64,000 bases of DNA from Lentibacillus siamensis (lineage in GTDB: Bacteria > Bacillota > Bacilli > Bacillales > Amphibacillaceae): positions 186,001-250,000 of the forward strand of contig NZ_BAAADS010000012.1 of the NCBI RefSeq assembly GCF_039522605.1. The letters are read 5' to 3'. Shown piece by piece: positions 36,127 through 44,835 of this stretch. The first letter of the stretch is position 1, and each line of letters begins with the position of its first letter. The notes below the pieces were generated by a model. It was not told the DNA's origin. It saw nothing but the letters and a program-made list of their open reading frames with translations, and made no database searches. A program made the translations under genes and the position numbers.

Positions 36127-36792
36127 ATGATGGATAAGACAGAGCGAGCAATTGAACTGATGAAGGAACAAAAATATGAGGAAGCGGCAGAAATTTTTAA
36201 TCAGGTGATCGAGGAAGATCCGGAAGAACCGCTTGGCTATATTAATTTTGGCAATCTATTGCTGCATATTAACGATTTGGAACGGGCGCAGCGTTTTTTT
36301 GAAAGAGCAATTGAACTGGATGAGTATGCTGCAACAGCCTATTATGGGCTTGGTAATATTTATTACGAAGAATCATTGTATCCTAAAGCTCAGGAAAACT
36401 TTCAAAAGGCGATTGAAATCGGATTATTGGAGGCCGACGCCTATTTTATGCTTGGGATGACCTTTTACCATCAGGAGCATTTCAAACTGGCACTGCCATA
36501 TCTGCAACGGGCGACCGAACTTGACCCGAAAGATGAGGAAGTACTGTTTCAGTATGGATTGTCACTTGCACAAAGTGATCATCTCAAAGATGCTAAAGGG
36601 GTTTTTGAAAACGTACTGAAACTGGGAGCGCAGCATAGCGATGCACACTATAATTTAGGTGTGATTGCTTTATATGATGAAGACCTTACACAAGCTTTGG
36701 AGCATTTTGATGCAGCATTGGAAATCCAGCCGGAACACACATTGGCAGCCAACGGAAAAAAACAAATTGAAGCATTATTAAACGATTTGTAA
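36127..36792 (+). CDS. Tetratricopeptide repeat protein (YrrB-like)
   Basis: The 221-residue protein consists almost wholly of about six TPR units of 34 residues, for example YINFGNLLLHINDLERAQRF, YYGLGNIYYEESLYPKAQEN and YFMLGMTFYHQEHFKLALPY. No catalytic domain is seen, so it is probably a scaffold. It lies between mnmA and recD2 as B. subtilis yrrB does. Starts at 36127 and 36130 are both ATG; the ribosome site GGAAAGGG fits either. The interval 35940-36126 in front of it holds no gene and no clear terminator. Confidence 0.9.
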   Translation: MMDKTERAIELMKEQKYEEAAEIFNQVIEEDPEEPLGYINFGNLLLHINDLERAQRFFERAIELDEYAATAYYGLGNIYYEESLYPKAQENFQKAIEIGLLEADAYFMLGMTFYHQEHFKLALPYLQRATELDPKDEEVLFQYGLSLAQSDHLKDAKGVFENVLKLGAQHSDAHYNLGVIALYDEDLTQALEHFDAALEIQPEHTLAANGKKQIEALLNDL

Positions 36793-36810
36793 GATAGCGG
36801 GGTAATGTCA

Positions 36811-39135
36811 ATGGCAGCAGACAGCCAATTAGATCATGAAAAAGGATATATCAAGGGAGAGCTCCTGTACACGATTTTTCAAAATGAGCAGGAGCATTTT
36901 TCGATTGCAAAAATAAAGGTGCATGAGACAAATGAGGATTTTCAAGCGAAAGACATCGTGATTAAAGGCTATTTCGCTAAATTACAGGAGGCTACAGTCT
37001 ATCTTTTTTATGGCACGTTCGAACATCATGTGAAATTTGGCATGCAATATAATGTGCGTTCCTACCAGACGTTTATTCCGGATACGAAAGATGGGCTTAC
37101 TGCCTATCTTTCTAGTGACTTATTTTATGGAATCGGCGAAAAAATCGCTGAGAAAATCGTTGGAAAGTTAGGTGAGAGTGCAATTTCTAAAATCCTGAAT
37201 GATGCAGATGTTCTAAAGGATATTCCTGGTTTGAAGCCGGATAAAAGGGATTTTTTGGTCAAAACACTGCAGGAAAATCAGGGGTTTGAACATGTTGTTG
37301 TATATCTCGCTAAATATGGCATCGGGCTGAAATTGGCGCAAAAAGTGTTTCAGGAATATAAAGAACGAGCAATTGAGGTGTTGGAAAATGATCCATATCA
37401 ATACGTGTTTGATATTGAAGGTTTCGGGTTTCGAACAGCCGATCAGATTGCCCGGCAAAATGGTCTGCCTCTGACACATCCCAACCGTATTTCGGCAGGA
37501 TGTATTTATGTGTTGCAGAAAAATATTCAAAATGGACATGTCTATCTTCCGCTTGATATCTGTATTGATCAGGTGATGGAATTACTTTTTGACCGGCACC
37601 AGCCGCTTACATATGAAAACGTTTCGGAGTTATTGATGGAATTGAACAAAACGAAAAAGGTCATCATTCAAGATGGCAATGTCTATCTGCCATCACTTTA
37701 CTATGCTGAAGATGGTTTTGCTTCAAGTATCAAACGATTGTTGGAAAAACCGGTTGAATCTGACACGACAACGGCAGAATTGATGAAAATAATCGGCGAC
37801 ATTGAGGAAACGGAAATTTTAAGTTATGGCAAGGAACAATATGATGCGTTAAGCAAAGCACTGGAATCAAAATTAATGATCCTGACTGGTGGTCCGGGGA
37901 CAGGTAAGACCACCGTCATCAAAGGAATATTAAAGGCCTATGCATCGATTCATCAGATGTCAATGGATACAAACGATTATGATGCCGAAACAGATTTTCC
38001 TTTTGTTTTAGCAGCCCCGACAGGCCGTGCTTCCAAACGATTAAATGAATCTACCGGACTCCCAGCTGTTACGATTCATCGTTTGCTGGGCTGGGATGGA
38101 CATAATGGATTCAGTAAGAATGAAGATGAGCAGTTGTCCGGTAAATACCTGATTATTGATGAGTTTTCAATGGTTGATATCTGGCTGGCTAACAGTTTGT
38201 TTAAAGCAATTCCGGATGATATGCAGGTATTGGTTGTGGGCGATGAAGATCAGCTTCCATCGGTTGGACCGGGTCAGGTGTTGTCAGATTTGTTAAGCAG
38301 CGGATTGATTCCATTTGTGAGTCTGAATGACGTGTATCGGCAAAAAGAAGGGTCAAAAATTATTCAGCTTGCACATTTAATAAAGCATGATCAATGTAAT
38401 ACTGATTCGTTGGCCAATGATAAAGATTTCAGTTTTATTGGATGCAGGGAATTTCAAATGATTGATGTTATTACGAAAGTGTTCACCAGCGCCCAACGGA
38501 AAGGAATTGATCCAAAAACTATCCAGGTTCTTGCTCCGATGTACCGTTCACAAGCGGGAATAAATGTGATAAATAGACACCTGCAGGAACTTATCAATCC
38601 CAGAAAGGCAACGAAGCGGGAAGTAAAAGCAAATGATGTGATATTCCGGATTGGTGATAAAGTCATTCAGCTAGTAAACCAGCCGGAAGATGGCGTATTT
38701 AATGGGGACATTGGTGAAGTTGCTGCTATTTTTGAGGAAGATGAGAATAAGGATCATGTTGAACAAGTGGTTATTACGTTTGATGGAAAAGAAGTGGTAT
38801 ATGAGCGCAAGGATTATATCAATTTGATGCACGCTTATTGCATATCTATCCATAAATCCCAGGGCAGCGAATTTCCCATCGTTATTTTGCCGGTTGCATC
38901 CGGTTACAACCGCATGTTAAGGAAAAATTTGTTGTACACAGCCATTACCAGGAGTAAGCAATCATTGATTATCTGCGGTGAACAACACGCATTTCTAAAA
39001 GGTGTTCGTACAAAAGACACCAACAAGAGGTTTACATCTTTAACATATTTACTGGAAACTAGACTGAATGACAGTCTGCCAGATCCGGAGAACGAATCGG
39101 CGGAAGAAGAAATAACGCCGTATGATTTCATGTGA
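36811..39135 (+). CDS. recD2: ATP-dependent DNA helicase RecD2
   Basis: The 774-residue superfamily 1B 5'-3' helicase has the N-terminal extension that distinguishes RecD2 from RecD: an OB-like domain (about 1-100) and helix-hairpin-helix repeats (about 100-330). The helicase core carries Walker A GGPGTGKTT (near residue 361), Walker B IIDEFSM, GDEDQLPSVGPG, and motif VI YTAITRSK. RecD2 works in repair and replication-fork maintenance without RecBC. ATG at 36811 is eight bases from AGCGGGG; the ATG at 36805 is too close to the site. Confidence 0.95.
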   Translation: MAADSQLDHEKGYIKGELLYTIFQNEQEHFSIAKIKVHETNEDFQAKDIVIKGYFAKLQEATVYLFYGTFEHHVKFGMQYNVRSYQTFIPDTKDGLTAYLSSDLFYGIGEKIAEKIVGKLGESAISKILNDADVLKDIPGLKPDKRDFLVKTLQENQGFEHVVVYLAKYGIGLKLAQKVFQEYKERAIEVLENDPYQYVFDIEGFGFRTADQIARQNGLPLTHPNRISAGCIYVLQKNIQNGHVYLPLDICIDQVMELLFDRHQPLTYENVSELLMELNKTKKVIIQDGNVYLPSLYYAEDGFASSIKRLLEKPVESDTTTAELMKIIGDIEETEILSYGKEQYDALSKALESKLMILTGGPGTGKTTVIKGILKAYASIHQMSMDTNDYDAETDFPFVLAAPTGRASKRLNESTGLPAVTIHRLLGWDGHNGFSKNEDEQLSGKYLIIDEFSMVDIWLANSLFKAIPDDMQVLVVGDEDQLPSVGPGQVLSDLLSSGLIPFVSLNDVYRQKEGSKIIQLAHLIKHDQCNTDSLANDKDFSFIGCREFQMIDVITKVFTSAQRKGIDPKTIQVLAPMYRSQAGINVINRHLQELINPRKATKREVKANDVIFRIGDKVIQLVNQPEDGVFNGDIGEVAAIFEEDENKDHVEQVVITFDGKEVVYERKDYINLMHAYCISIHKSQGSEFPIVILPVASGYNRMLRKNLLYTAITRSKQSLIICGEQHAFLKGVRTKDTNKRFTSLTYLLETRLNDSLPDPENESAEEEITPYDFM

Positions 39136-39175
39136 AAGTGAGGTATATTTTTTTTGTTTCGGGCAACGCTAATTA

Positions 39176-39223
39176 GAAAATCTTGGCATTCGCCCCGTCT
39201 TATAGCGAGTGCCGAAGTTTTTC
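39176..39223 (-). repeat. Intergenic hairpin repeat, family A, copy 2
   Basis: On the minus strand it reads GGCACTCGC, TATAAGACGG, GCGAATGCC. The arms pair over nine positions with one mismatch around a 10-nt loop. This is the best-formed copy; others are at 6283 (plus) and 40905 (plus). Confidence 0.75.
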
Positions 39224-39288
39224 TTATAAGGTCGACCATGACCCAATAGTTTTTGACGTTATAAAATAATGGTCAAAGGAGCTTTATT

Positions 39289-39480
39289 ATGTTCGAATGC
39301 CCGAATTGTAATGGGAAGGATTTAGGTAAAATCGGTACACAGCAATATTATTGCTGGAATTGTTTTATAGAGTTGTCTGTTTATGAAAATGAACTTATGG
39401 TTCATCAGGTGGAATCAGATGGATCGCTAAGTTCATTGGATGACTTGTTTACCGAAGATGAACGGAAGATTCAATGGTAG
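39289..39480 (+). CDS. Small zinc-ribbon protein
   Basis: The 63-residue protein has two C-x-x-C pairs (C4/C7 and C22/C25, in CPNC and CWNC), the pattern of a zinc ribbon. An acidic tail with LDDLFTEDE follows. I do not recognise a named family. AAAGGAGC precedes the ATG, and both the ribosome site and codon pattern support a real gene. The neighbours are recD2 and an AI-2E permease; neither tells its role. It could bind RNA or a protein partner. Confidence 0.78.
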   Translation: MFECPNCNGKDLGKIGTQQYYCWNCFIELSVYENELMVHQVESDGSLSSLDDLFTEDERKIQW

Positions 39481-39526
39481 CCCTTGGCAATGAATATTGT
39501 TTTTATTTATGCTGAGGAGGAATTGC

Positions 39527-40591
39527 ATGCGTATAACAAAACTGTTGAATTTATTTCTGGCTTCCTTGACTGGAATAATCATCCTATTATTTGTCTTTCT
39601 GGTTATTAAACTGTTCCCATTTATTGGAGCTGTTTTATCTTTTCTTTGGCACATTACCACTCCGTTTTTGACAGCTGGACTTATAGCTTATCTGCTGTTC
39701 CCGGTCATCCGCAAAATGAATCAGTATAATATGCCAAAATGGTTGGCAATACTGGTGATTTACGTGGTGTTTTTCGGTGGAAGTGCATATTTGATTTACC
39801 GAGTTTACCCTGCAATTGTACATCAGCTGGGCGAGTTGAAAGAACAATTGCCGCATCTTTTGAAAATGTATCGTGAATTTGTTTATTCACTGTATGAATA
39901 TACGGCTTTTTTACCAGAACATGTCCATGATAAAATGGATGAGCTTCTGTTTGAAATGGAAACTTATGTTGAAAATCTGCTTACCAATCTGGTTCGGGGA
40001 TTCACAAAAATTTTTGACATGATCATCCTGTTAACTGTAATTCCAGTCCTGGTATTTTACTTTTTGAAGGACTTCTCAAAAATGAAGGAATTTATGAAAA
40101 GGTGGGTTCCAGAAAAATACAGAGATGATTTGAGTCAATTTGTCCATTCATTGGATGATAGTCTTGGCAATTATTTCCGCGGACAGCTTCTCGTTTGTCT
40201 AGTTGTATCAATCGTTGCATTTGTATTTCTCTATTTTTTAAATATTAATTATGCCCTGCTGCTTGCTGTTTTCATTGGCATAACGAATCTAATTCCTTAT
40301 TTTGGACCCATTATTGGGGCAGTGCCTGTAGTTGCGATCACCGCTGCGACAGCATCGGAACTGGTGCTTGTGGTTATTATCGGTTTATTTGTCATCCAAA
40401 TTATTGAAGGGAATTTGCTGACCCCGTATGTTATGGGGAAAAGTATTCAGATTCATCCGGTGGCAATTATTTTTGCCTTACTGGTTGGGGGTGAATTTTT
40501 TGGGATTATCGGAATGATTTTGGCTGTTCCAGCTCTAACCATTCTGAAAGTGTTTTTTGAACAGATGACAGTTCTCAGTCGAAACCATTGA
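39527..40591 (+). CDS. AI-2E family transporter (YrrI-like)
   Basis: This 354-residue membrane protein has about seven to eight hydrophobic helices and the AI-2E permease pattern, including LKDFSKMKEFMKRWVPEKYR, the block ITNLIPYFGPIIGAVPV, and QIIEGNLLTPYVMGKSIQIH. The family name comes from a proposed autoinducer-2 exporter, but several members are Na+/H+ antiporters, so substrate is unknown. GAGGAGG lies six bases before the ATG at 39527. It precedes the alaS T-box, as yrrI precedes alaS in B. subtilis. Confidence 0.88.
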   Translation: MRITKLLNLFLASLTGIIILLFVFLVIKLFPFIGAVLSFLWHITTPFLTAGLIAYLLFPVIRKMNQYNMPKWLAILVIYVVFFGGSAYLIYRVYPAIVHQLGELKEQLPHLLKMYREFVYSLYEYTAFLPEHVHDKMDELLFEMETYVENLLTNLVRGFTKIFDMIILLTVIPVLVFYFLKDFSKMKEFMKRWVPEKYRDDLSQFVHSLDDSLGNYFRGQLLVCLVVSIVAFVFLYFLNINYALLLAVFIGITNLIPYFGPIIGAVPVVAITAATASELVLVVIIGLFVIQIIEGNLLTPYVMGKSIQIHPVAIIFALLVGGEFFGIIGMILAVPALTILKVFFEQMTVLSRNH

Positions 40592-40647
40592 CATTTCCGA
40601 ATTGTTTTCTTATAATATCGCATAACTGATAAATACAGGAAGACGTT

Positions 40648-40868
40648 GAAGACAAGAAGTACATGATACCATTTTACAGAGAAAGACTTCCATTCGGCTG
40701 TAAGAGGTCTTAAATGAAAGATCATGGAAAGCTATGTCGGAGTGCGGTTAATCCCCGCCGGTTTCAAACCGTTAGCATGGTTAAGCGATGAACAATTATT
40801 TGTTCATAATTAGGGTGGTACCGCGATCAATCTCGTCCCTGCAACATTGCAGAGAGGGGATTTTTTTA
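40648..40868 (+). promoter_or_regulatory. T-box leader of alaS, Ala (GCT) specifier
   Basis: The stem I bulge shows AAGTA (40656-40660) opposite GAAAGCTA (40727-40734). GACA/TGTC closes it below and CATGAT/ATCATG above. The specifier in the GAA-N-codon-A context is GCT (40731-40733), an Ala codon. The T-box AGGGTGGTACCGCG lies at 40812-40825, followed by a terminator hairpin (CCCTGC / GCAGAG core) and a run of T. Uncharged tRNA-Ala should permit readthrough into alaS. Confidence 0.93.
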
Positions 40869-40904
40869 ATAGCTTCAGAAGTCTTTTACGGATGGTTTAC
40901 CTTT

Positions 40905-40949
40905 AAAAAACTTTGACACTCGCTATAAGCCAAGGCGCATGCCGGTTTA
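40905..40949 (+). repeat. Intergenic hairpin repeat, family A, copy 3
   Basis: AACTTTGACACTCGCTATAA, then GCCAAGGCGCATGCCGG. It lies between the T-box terminator and the alaS start codon, so it is within the alaS mRNA leader. Confidence 0.72.
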
Positions 40950-40986
40950 TACCAATGGAATAAACTGCAGAAATGGAGGATGAAAT

Positions 40987-43629
40987 GTGAAACAACTAAC
41001 ATCAGCTCAAGTAAGGCAAATGTTTTTGGATTTCTTTAAAGAAAAAGGTCATGGCGTTGAACCTAGTGCATCACTTGTGCCAAAAGAAGACCCGACGTTA
41101 CTTTGGATCAATAGCGGTGTTGCGACGCTTAAAAAATATTTTGATGGTCGGGTAATCCCGGAAAATCCGCGCATTGTGAACGCACAAAAATCAATCCGGA
41201 CAAATGATATCGAAAACGTCGGATTTACCGCACGACACCATACGTTTTTTGAAATGCTCGGGAACTTTTCAATCGGTGACTATTTTAAACAAGAAGCTAT
41301 TGAGTGGGCATGGGAATTCCTGACAAATGAAAAATGGATTGGCTTTGACGCTGACCGCCTGTCGGTTACGGTTCATCCGGAAGACGATGAAGCGTACGAT
41401 TTATGGAAGCATCATGTCAAAGTTCCGGAAGAACGAATTATTCGCCTGGAGGAGAACTTCTGGGATATTGGGGAAGGTCCGAGTGGTCCCAACACCGAAA
41501 TTTTTTATGATCGCGGTGAAAAATATGGGGCCGATCCAAACGATCCCGAGCTTTATCCGGGTGGCGAGAATGAGCGGTATCTGGAAATATGGAACCTTGT
41601 ATTTTCCCAATTCAACCATAATCCGGATGATACGTACACACCATTGCCAAAAAAGAATATTGATACGGGTATGGGACTGGAACGGATGGTTTGTGTTATT
41701 CAGGATACCCCGACAAATTTTGAAACCGACTTGTTCATGCCGCTTATTCGAAAAACTGAACAACTTTCAGGCACATCATACGGTCGTAGTGAGGAAGCGG
41801 ATACTGCTTTTAAGGTAATCGCCGACCATATACGGACGGTGACATTTGCCATTGGGGATAATGCAGTCCCATCAAATGAAGGCAGGGGTTATGTGCTAAG
41901 AAGGTTATTGCGCCGCGCAGTTCGTTTTGCCAAACAAATCGGTATTGATAAACCATTTATGTATGAGCTGGTTCCAGTGGTGGGGGAAATCATGGAAGAT
42001 TTTTATCCTGGGGTTGTGAAACAGCACGAATACATCGAAAATGTTGTAAAGGCTGAAGAAGAACGCTTCCATGAAACATTAAATGATGGCTTGGAAATTT
42101 TAACAGCAATTATGGAAAAAGAAAAACAGAAAGGAAGCAATGTTTTTCCTGGAACAGAAGTGTTTCGGCTTTACGATACGTATGGTTTTCCAAAAGAATT
42201 AACGGAGGAATATGTGGTCGAAGAAGGGTTTACCATTGATGATGAAGGATTCCAGCGTGAAATGGAATTGCAGCGTGACCGGGCCCGCAAAGCCCGTCAG
42301 AAAACGGATTCTATGCAGGTTCAAGATGGTGTCTTAGGTGAGTTGGATACAGAAAGCTCCTTTATTGGTTATGCATATGGTGAAGCAGAAACTTCCATCA
42401 CCGCCATCGTCTCAGGAAATCAATTCGTGGAATCGGCAACTTCGGGTCACAACATCCTTGTTACGTTGAAGGAAACGCCTTTTTATGCAGAAAGCGGTGG
42501 TCAGATTGCCGATCAGGGTTGGATTTATACTGATCGTTTTTCAGGATATGTTGAGGATGTACAAAAAGCTCCAAAAGGCCAGCACATTCACAAGGTAAAT
42601 GTGAAAGATGGTGAGATTCATGTAGGGGATTCAGTCAGGGCTATTATTGATGATGATTTCCGCAAATCAATTATTAAAAATCATACGGCAACACACCTTC
42701 TGCATCAGGCATTAAAAGATGTTCTGGGTGATCATGTCAATCAATCCGGGTCGCTTGTTACGCCGGATCGGCTTCGCTTTGACTTTTCTCATTTCGGCAC
42801 GGTGGAGCCTGAACAGCTGGAAGAAATTGAACAAATCGTAAATAATAAGATTTGGGAGTCCATTCCCTTGGTAATAGAAAATATGAAAATTGATGAAGCC
42901 AAAGAAATGGGCGCAATGGCGTTATTCGGTGAAAAATATGGCAATATTGTCCGTGTTGTGCAAATAAGTGATTACAGTATTGAACTGTGTGGTGGTTGTC
43001 ATGTTGCGAACACAGCGGAAATCGGACTGTTCAAGCTTGTAACCGAAACCGGTATTGGTGCAGGAACAAGACGAATTGAGGCTGTATCAAGTAAAAAGGC
43101 GTATGAATATGTGAATCGTAAACTTCATCTGCTTCGTCAAACTGCACAGTTGCTGAAAACAAACGAGGAGGATGCACCTAGTCGTGTGGAAGGGCTTTAT
43201 CAGGATATTAAGACCTTGCAGAAAACAAATGAATCTTTGAGTGCTAAATTATCCAATGCAGAAGCGTCATCCATCCTTGATAAAGCGGAGCAGATAAATG
43301 GTGTTAGCGTATTGGCTCAAAAAGTCAGCGTTAAAGATATGAATCAGCTGCGGAACATGGTGGATGATCTGAAGCAAAAAATGGGATCCGGCGTTATTCT
43401 TCTTGCGGCTGAAAGTAACCAGAAAGTACAGTTGGCAGCAGGTATATCCAAAGACCTTATGGAGCACGGACTACATGCCGGTAATCTGATTAAGCAGGCT
43501 GCGAAGCTATGTGGCGGTGGTGGAGGCGGCCGCCCGGATATGGCACAGGCAGGTGGGAAAAATCCCGAAAAGATTGATGAAGCACTTTTATTTGTTCAAA
43601 AATATGTTAAAGATAATACAGAAGAATAA
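40987..43629 (+). CDS. alaS: Alanyl-tRNA synthetase
   Basis: The 880-residue enzyme has the standard domains. The class II catalytic core (about 1-250, FLDFFKEKGH, LLWINSGVATLK, TARHHTFFEMLGNFSIGDYF) comes first, then a tRNA-recognition domain. The editing domain has HTATHLLHQAL (zinc ligands HxxxH near residue 565) and a C-x-x-x-H in CGGCHVAN. A C-Ala domain ends with GGGGGGRPDMAQAGG. The GTG start at 40987 follows TGGAGGATG. Expression is under the Ala T-box. Confidence 0.98.
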   Translation: MKQLTSAQVRQMFLDFFKEKGHGVEPSASLVPKEDPTLLWINSGVATLKKYFDGRVIPENPRIVNAQKSIRTNDIENVGFTARHHTFFEMLGNFSIGDYFKQEAIEWAWEFLTNEKWIGFDADRLSVTVHPEDDEAYDLWKHHVKVPEERIIRLEENFWDIGEGPSGPNTEIFYDRGEKYGADPNDPELYPGGENERYLEIWNLVFSQFNHNPDDTYTPLPKKNIDTGMGLERMVCVIQDTPTNFETDLFMPLIRKTEQLSGTSYGRSEEADTAFKVIADHIRTVTFAIGDNAVPSNEGRGYVLRRLLRRAVRFAKQIGIDKPFMYELVPVVGEIMEDFYPGVVKQHEYIENVVKAEEERFHETLNDGLEILTAIMEKEKQKGSNVFPGTEVFRLYDTYGFPKELTEEYVVEEGFTIDDEGFQREMELQRDRARKARQKTDSMQVQDGVLGELDTESSFIGYAYGEAETSITAIVSGNQFVESATSGHNILVTLKETPFYAESGGQIADQGWIYTDRFSGYVEDVQKAPKGQHIHKVNVKDGEIHVGDSVRAIIDDDFRKSIIKNHTATHLLHQALKDVLGDHVNQSGSLVTPDRLRFDFSHFGTVEPEQLEEIEQIVNNKIWESIPLVIENMKIDEAKEMGAMALFGEKYGNIVRVVQISDYSIELCGGCHVANTAEIGLFKLVTETGIGAGTRRIEAVSSKKAYEYVNRKLHLLRQTAQLLKTNEEDAPSRVEGLYQDIKTLQKTNESLSAKLSNAEASSILDKAEQINGVSVLAQKVSVKDMNQLRNMVDDLKQKMGSGVILLAAESNQKVQLAAGISKDLMEHGLHAGNLIKQAAKLCGGGGGGRPDMAQAGGKNPEKIDEALLFVQKYVKDNTEE

Positions 43630-43723
43630 TCTCTTACTTTTAATCTGATAAAAAAACATATAATATTAAGGATAAACATGTTAAAATGATGGATGAAGGT
43701 AAATTATGGAACGAGGTGTCACT

Positions 43724-43993
43724 ATGAGCTCTACTGATAAAACAATGAAGTTTAACTTTTCAGAAGAACCTTTTGATCAGGATATCAAGGAAATACTGCT
43801 GACTGTCCATGGTGCCCTTAAGGAAAAAGGTTATAATCCGATTAATCAGATTGTCGGCTATTTATTATCCGGTGATCCTGCATATATACCGAGATATAAT
43901 GACGCCAGAAATTTAATCCGTAAAATTGAACGTGATGAGGTAATTGAGGAACTGGTTAAATTTTACCTTGAAGAACAGCGCGGGGAAAGCTGA
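43724..43993 (+). CDS. ireB: IreB family regulatory phosphoprotein (UPF0297)
   Basis: The 89-residue protein contains the highly conserved block EKGYNPINQIVGYLLSGDPAYIP followed by DARNLIRKIERDE. IreB is a substrate of the PASTA kinase IreK in Enterococcus and affects cephalosporin resistance; in Bacillus the role is little known. The ATG at 43724 gives MSSTDKTMKF, typical of the family; an ATG at 43706 would put the ACGAGGTG site inside the gene. It abuts ruvX. The order alaS-ireB-ruvX-DUF1292 is conserved across Firmicutes. Confidence 0.95.
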   Translation: MSSTDKTMKFNFSEEPFDQDIKEILLTVHGALKEKGYNPINQIVGYLLSGDPAYIPRYNDARNLIRKIERDEVIEELVKFYLEEQRGES

Positions 43994-44419
43994 ATGAAAA
44001 TCATGGGTTTGGATGTCGGCTCCAAAACGATTGGTGTTGCTGTCAGTGATGCGTTTGGCTGGACCGCACAGGGTTTAACAACAATCAGGTGGGATGAACG
44101 GGATATTCATTCCGCAGATAGTGAGCTGAAGCAAATTATAGCAGAACACAATGTTGAAAAAGCTGTTGTGGGATTACCCAAACACATGAATGGAACTATT
44201 GGTGAACGTGGAAAAGCTTCAGAAGGTTACGCCAAACATTTCGAGAAAGCACATGGTATCAGTGCAGTTCTATGGGATGAACGGCTAACGACGATGGCTG
44301 CTGAGCGTGTTTTGCTGGAAGCGGATGTGAGCAGAAAGAAAAGGAAAAAGGTAATCGATAAAATGGCAGCCGTAATGATACTACAAGGGTATCTTGATCA
44401 AGCCCAGGAAACGAGGTGA
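43994..44419 (+). CDS. ruvX: RuvX/YqgF-type Holliday-junction-resolvase-like pre-16S rRNA nuclease
   Basis: The 141-residue RNase H-fold protein has the acidic active-site motifs: GLDVGSKTIGVAVSD at the start, VVGLPKHMNGT in the middle, and DERLTT (near residue 95) with a final acidic residue in DKMAAVMILQGYLD. The family was proposed to resolve Holliday junctions and is now linked to 5' maturation of 16S rRNA. The ATG begins directly after the ireB stop. It is yrrK in B. subtilis. Confidence 0.95.
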   Translation: MKIMGLDVGSKTIGVAVSDAFGWTAQGLTTIRWDERDIHSADSELKQIIAEHNVEKAVVGLPKHMNGTIGERGKASEGYAKHFEKAHGISAVLWDERLTTMAAERVLLEADVSRKKRKKVIDKMAAVMILQGYLDQAQETR

Positions 44420-44423
44420 CAAA

Positions 44424-44714
44424 ATGCCACTGGATGAACAAGAACGCATCATTATTCCCGATGAAAATGGGGAGGAGCATCTTTTTGAAGTATTGTTTTC
44501 ATTTGATGTTGACCAGACGGAAAACTCCTATATTGCTGTAGTGCCGGTTGAGCAAAAAGATGATGATGAAGTTGAAGTGTATGCATTCCGGTATGAAGAA
44601 AAAGAAAAGGATGACGATGATCTTTCACTGTTTGCCATTGAGTCCAACGAAGAATGGGAAATGGTGGAGGAAATGCTAAACACACTGGCCGAGGAAGAAG
44701 ACAAAGATCAGTAA
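44424..44714 (+). CDS. DUF1292 (UPF0473) protein
   Basis: This strongly acidic 96-residue protein has the family core IIIPDENGEEHLFEVLFSFD and YAFRYEE, plus an acidic C-terminus. The function is unknown, but the gene almost always follows ruvX in Firmicutes (yrzB in B. subtilis). The ATG at 44424 follows the GAGGTGA that overlaps the ruvX stop; the frame from 44394 is only read-in from within ruvX. A terminator follows. Confidence 0.93.
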   Translation: MPLDEQERIIIPDENGEEHLFEVLFSFDVDQTENSYIAVVPVEQKDDDEVEVYAFRYEEKEKDDDDLSLFAIESNEEWEMVEEMLNTLAEEEDKDQ

Positions 44715-44741
44715 TTGCAGAAACCAAATAACTGATTACTT

Positions 44742-44775
44742 AGCCGACGTCCGGTAAAGATGTCGGCTCTTCTAT
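44742..44775 (+). terminator. Terminator after the DUF1292 gene
   Basis: AGCCGACGT pairs with ATGTCGGCT (one G-U) around a CCGGTAAAG loop, followed by CTTCTATTATTT. The T run is imperfect. Confidence 0.7.
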
Positions 44776-44835
44776 TATTTCTAGATATTTTCTATTTTTT
44801 TTAGTATAATTAACCGGGTGAAAGGGGGATACCCA

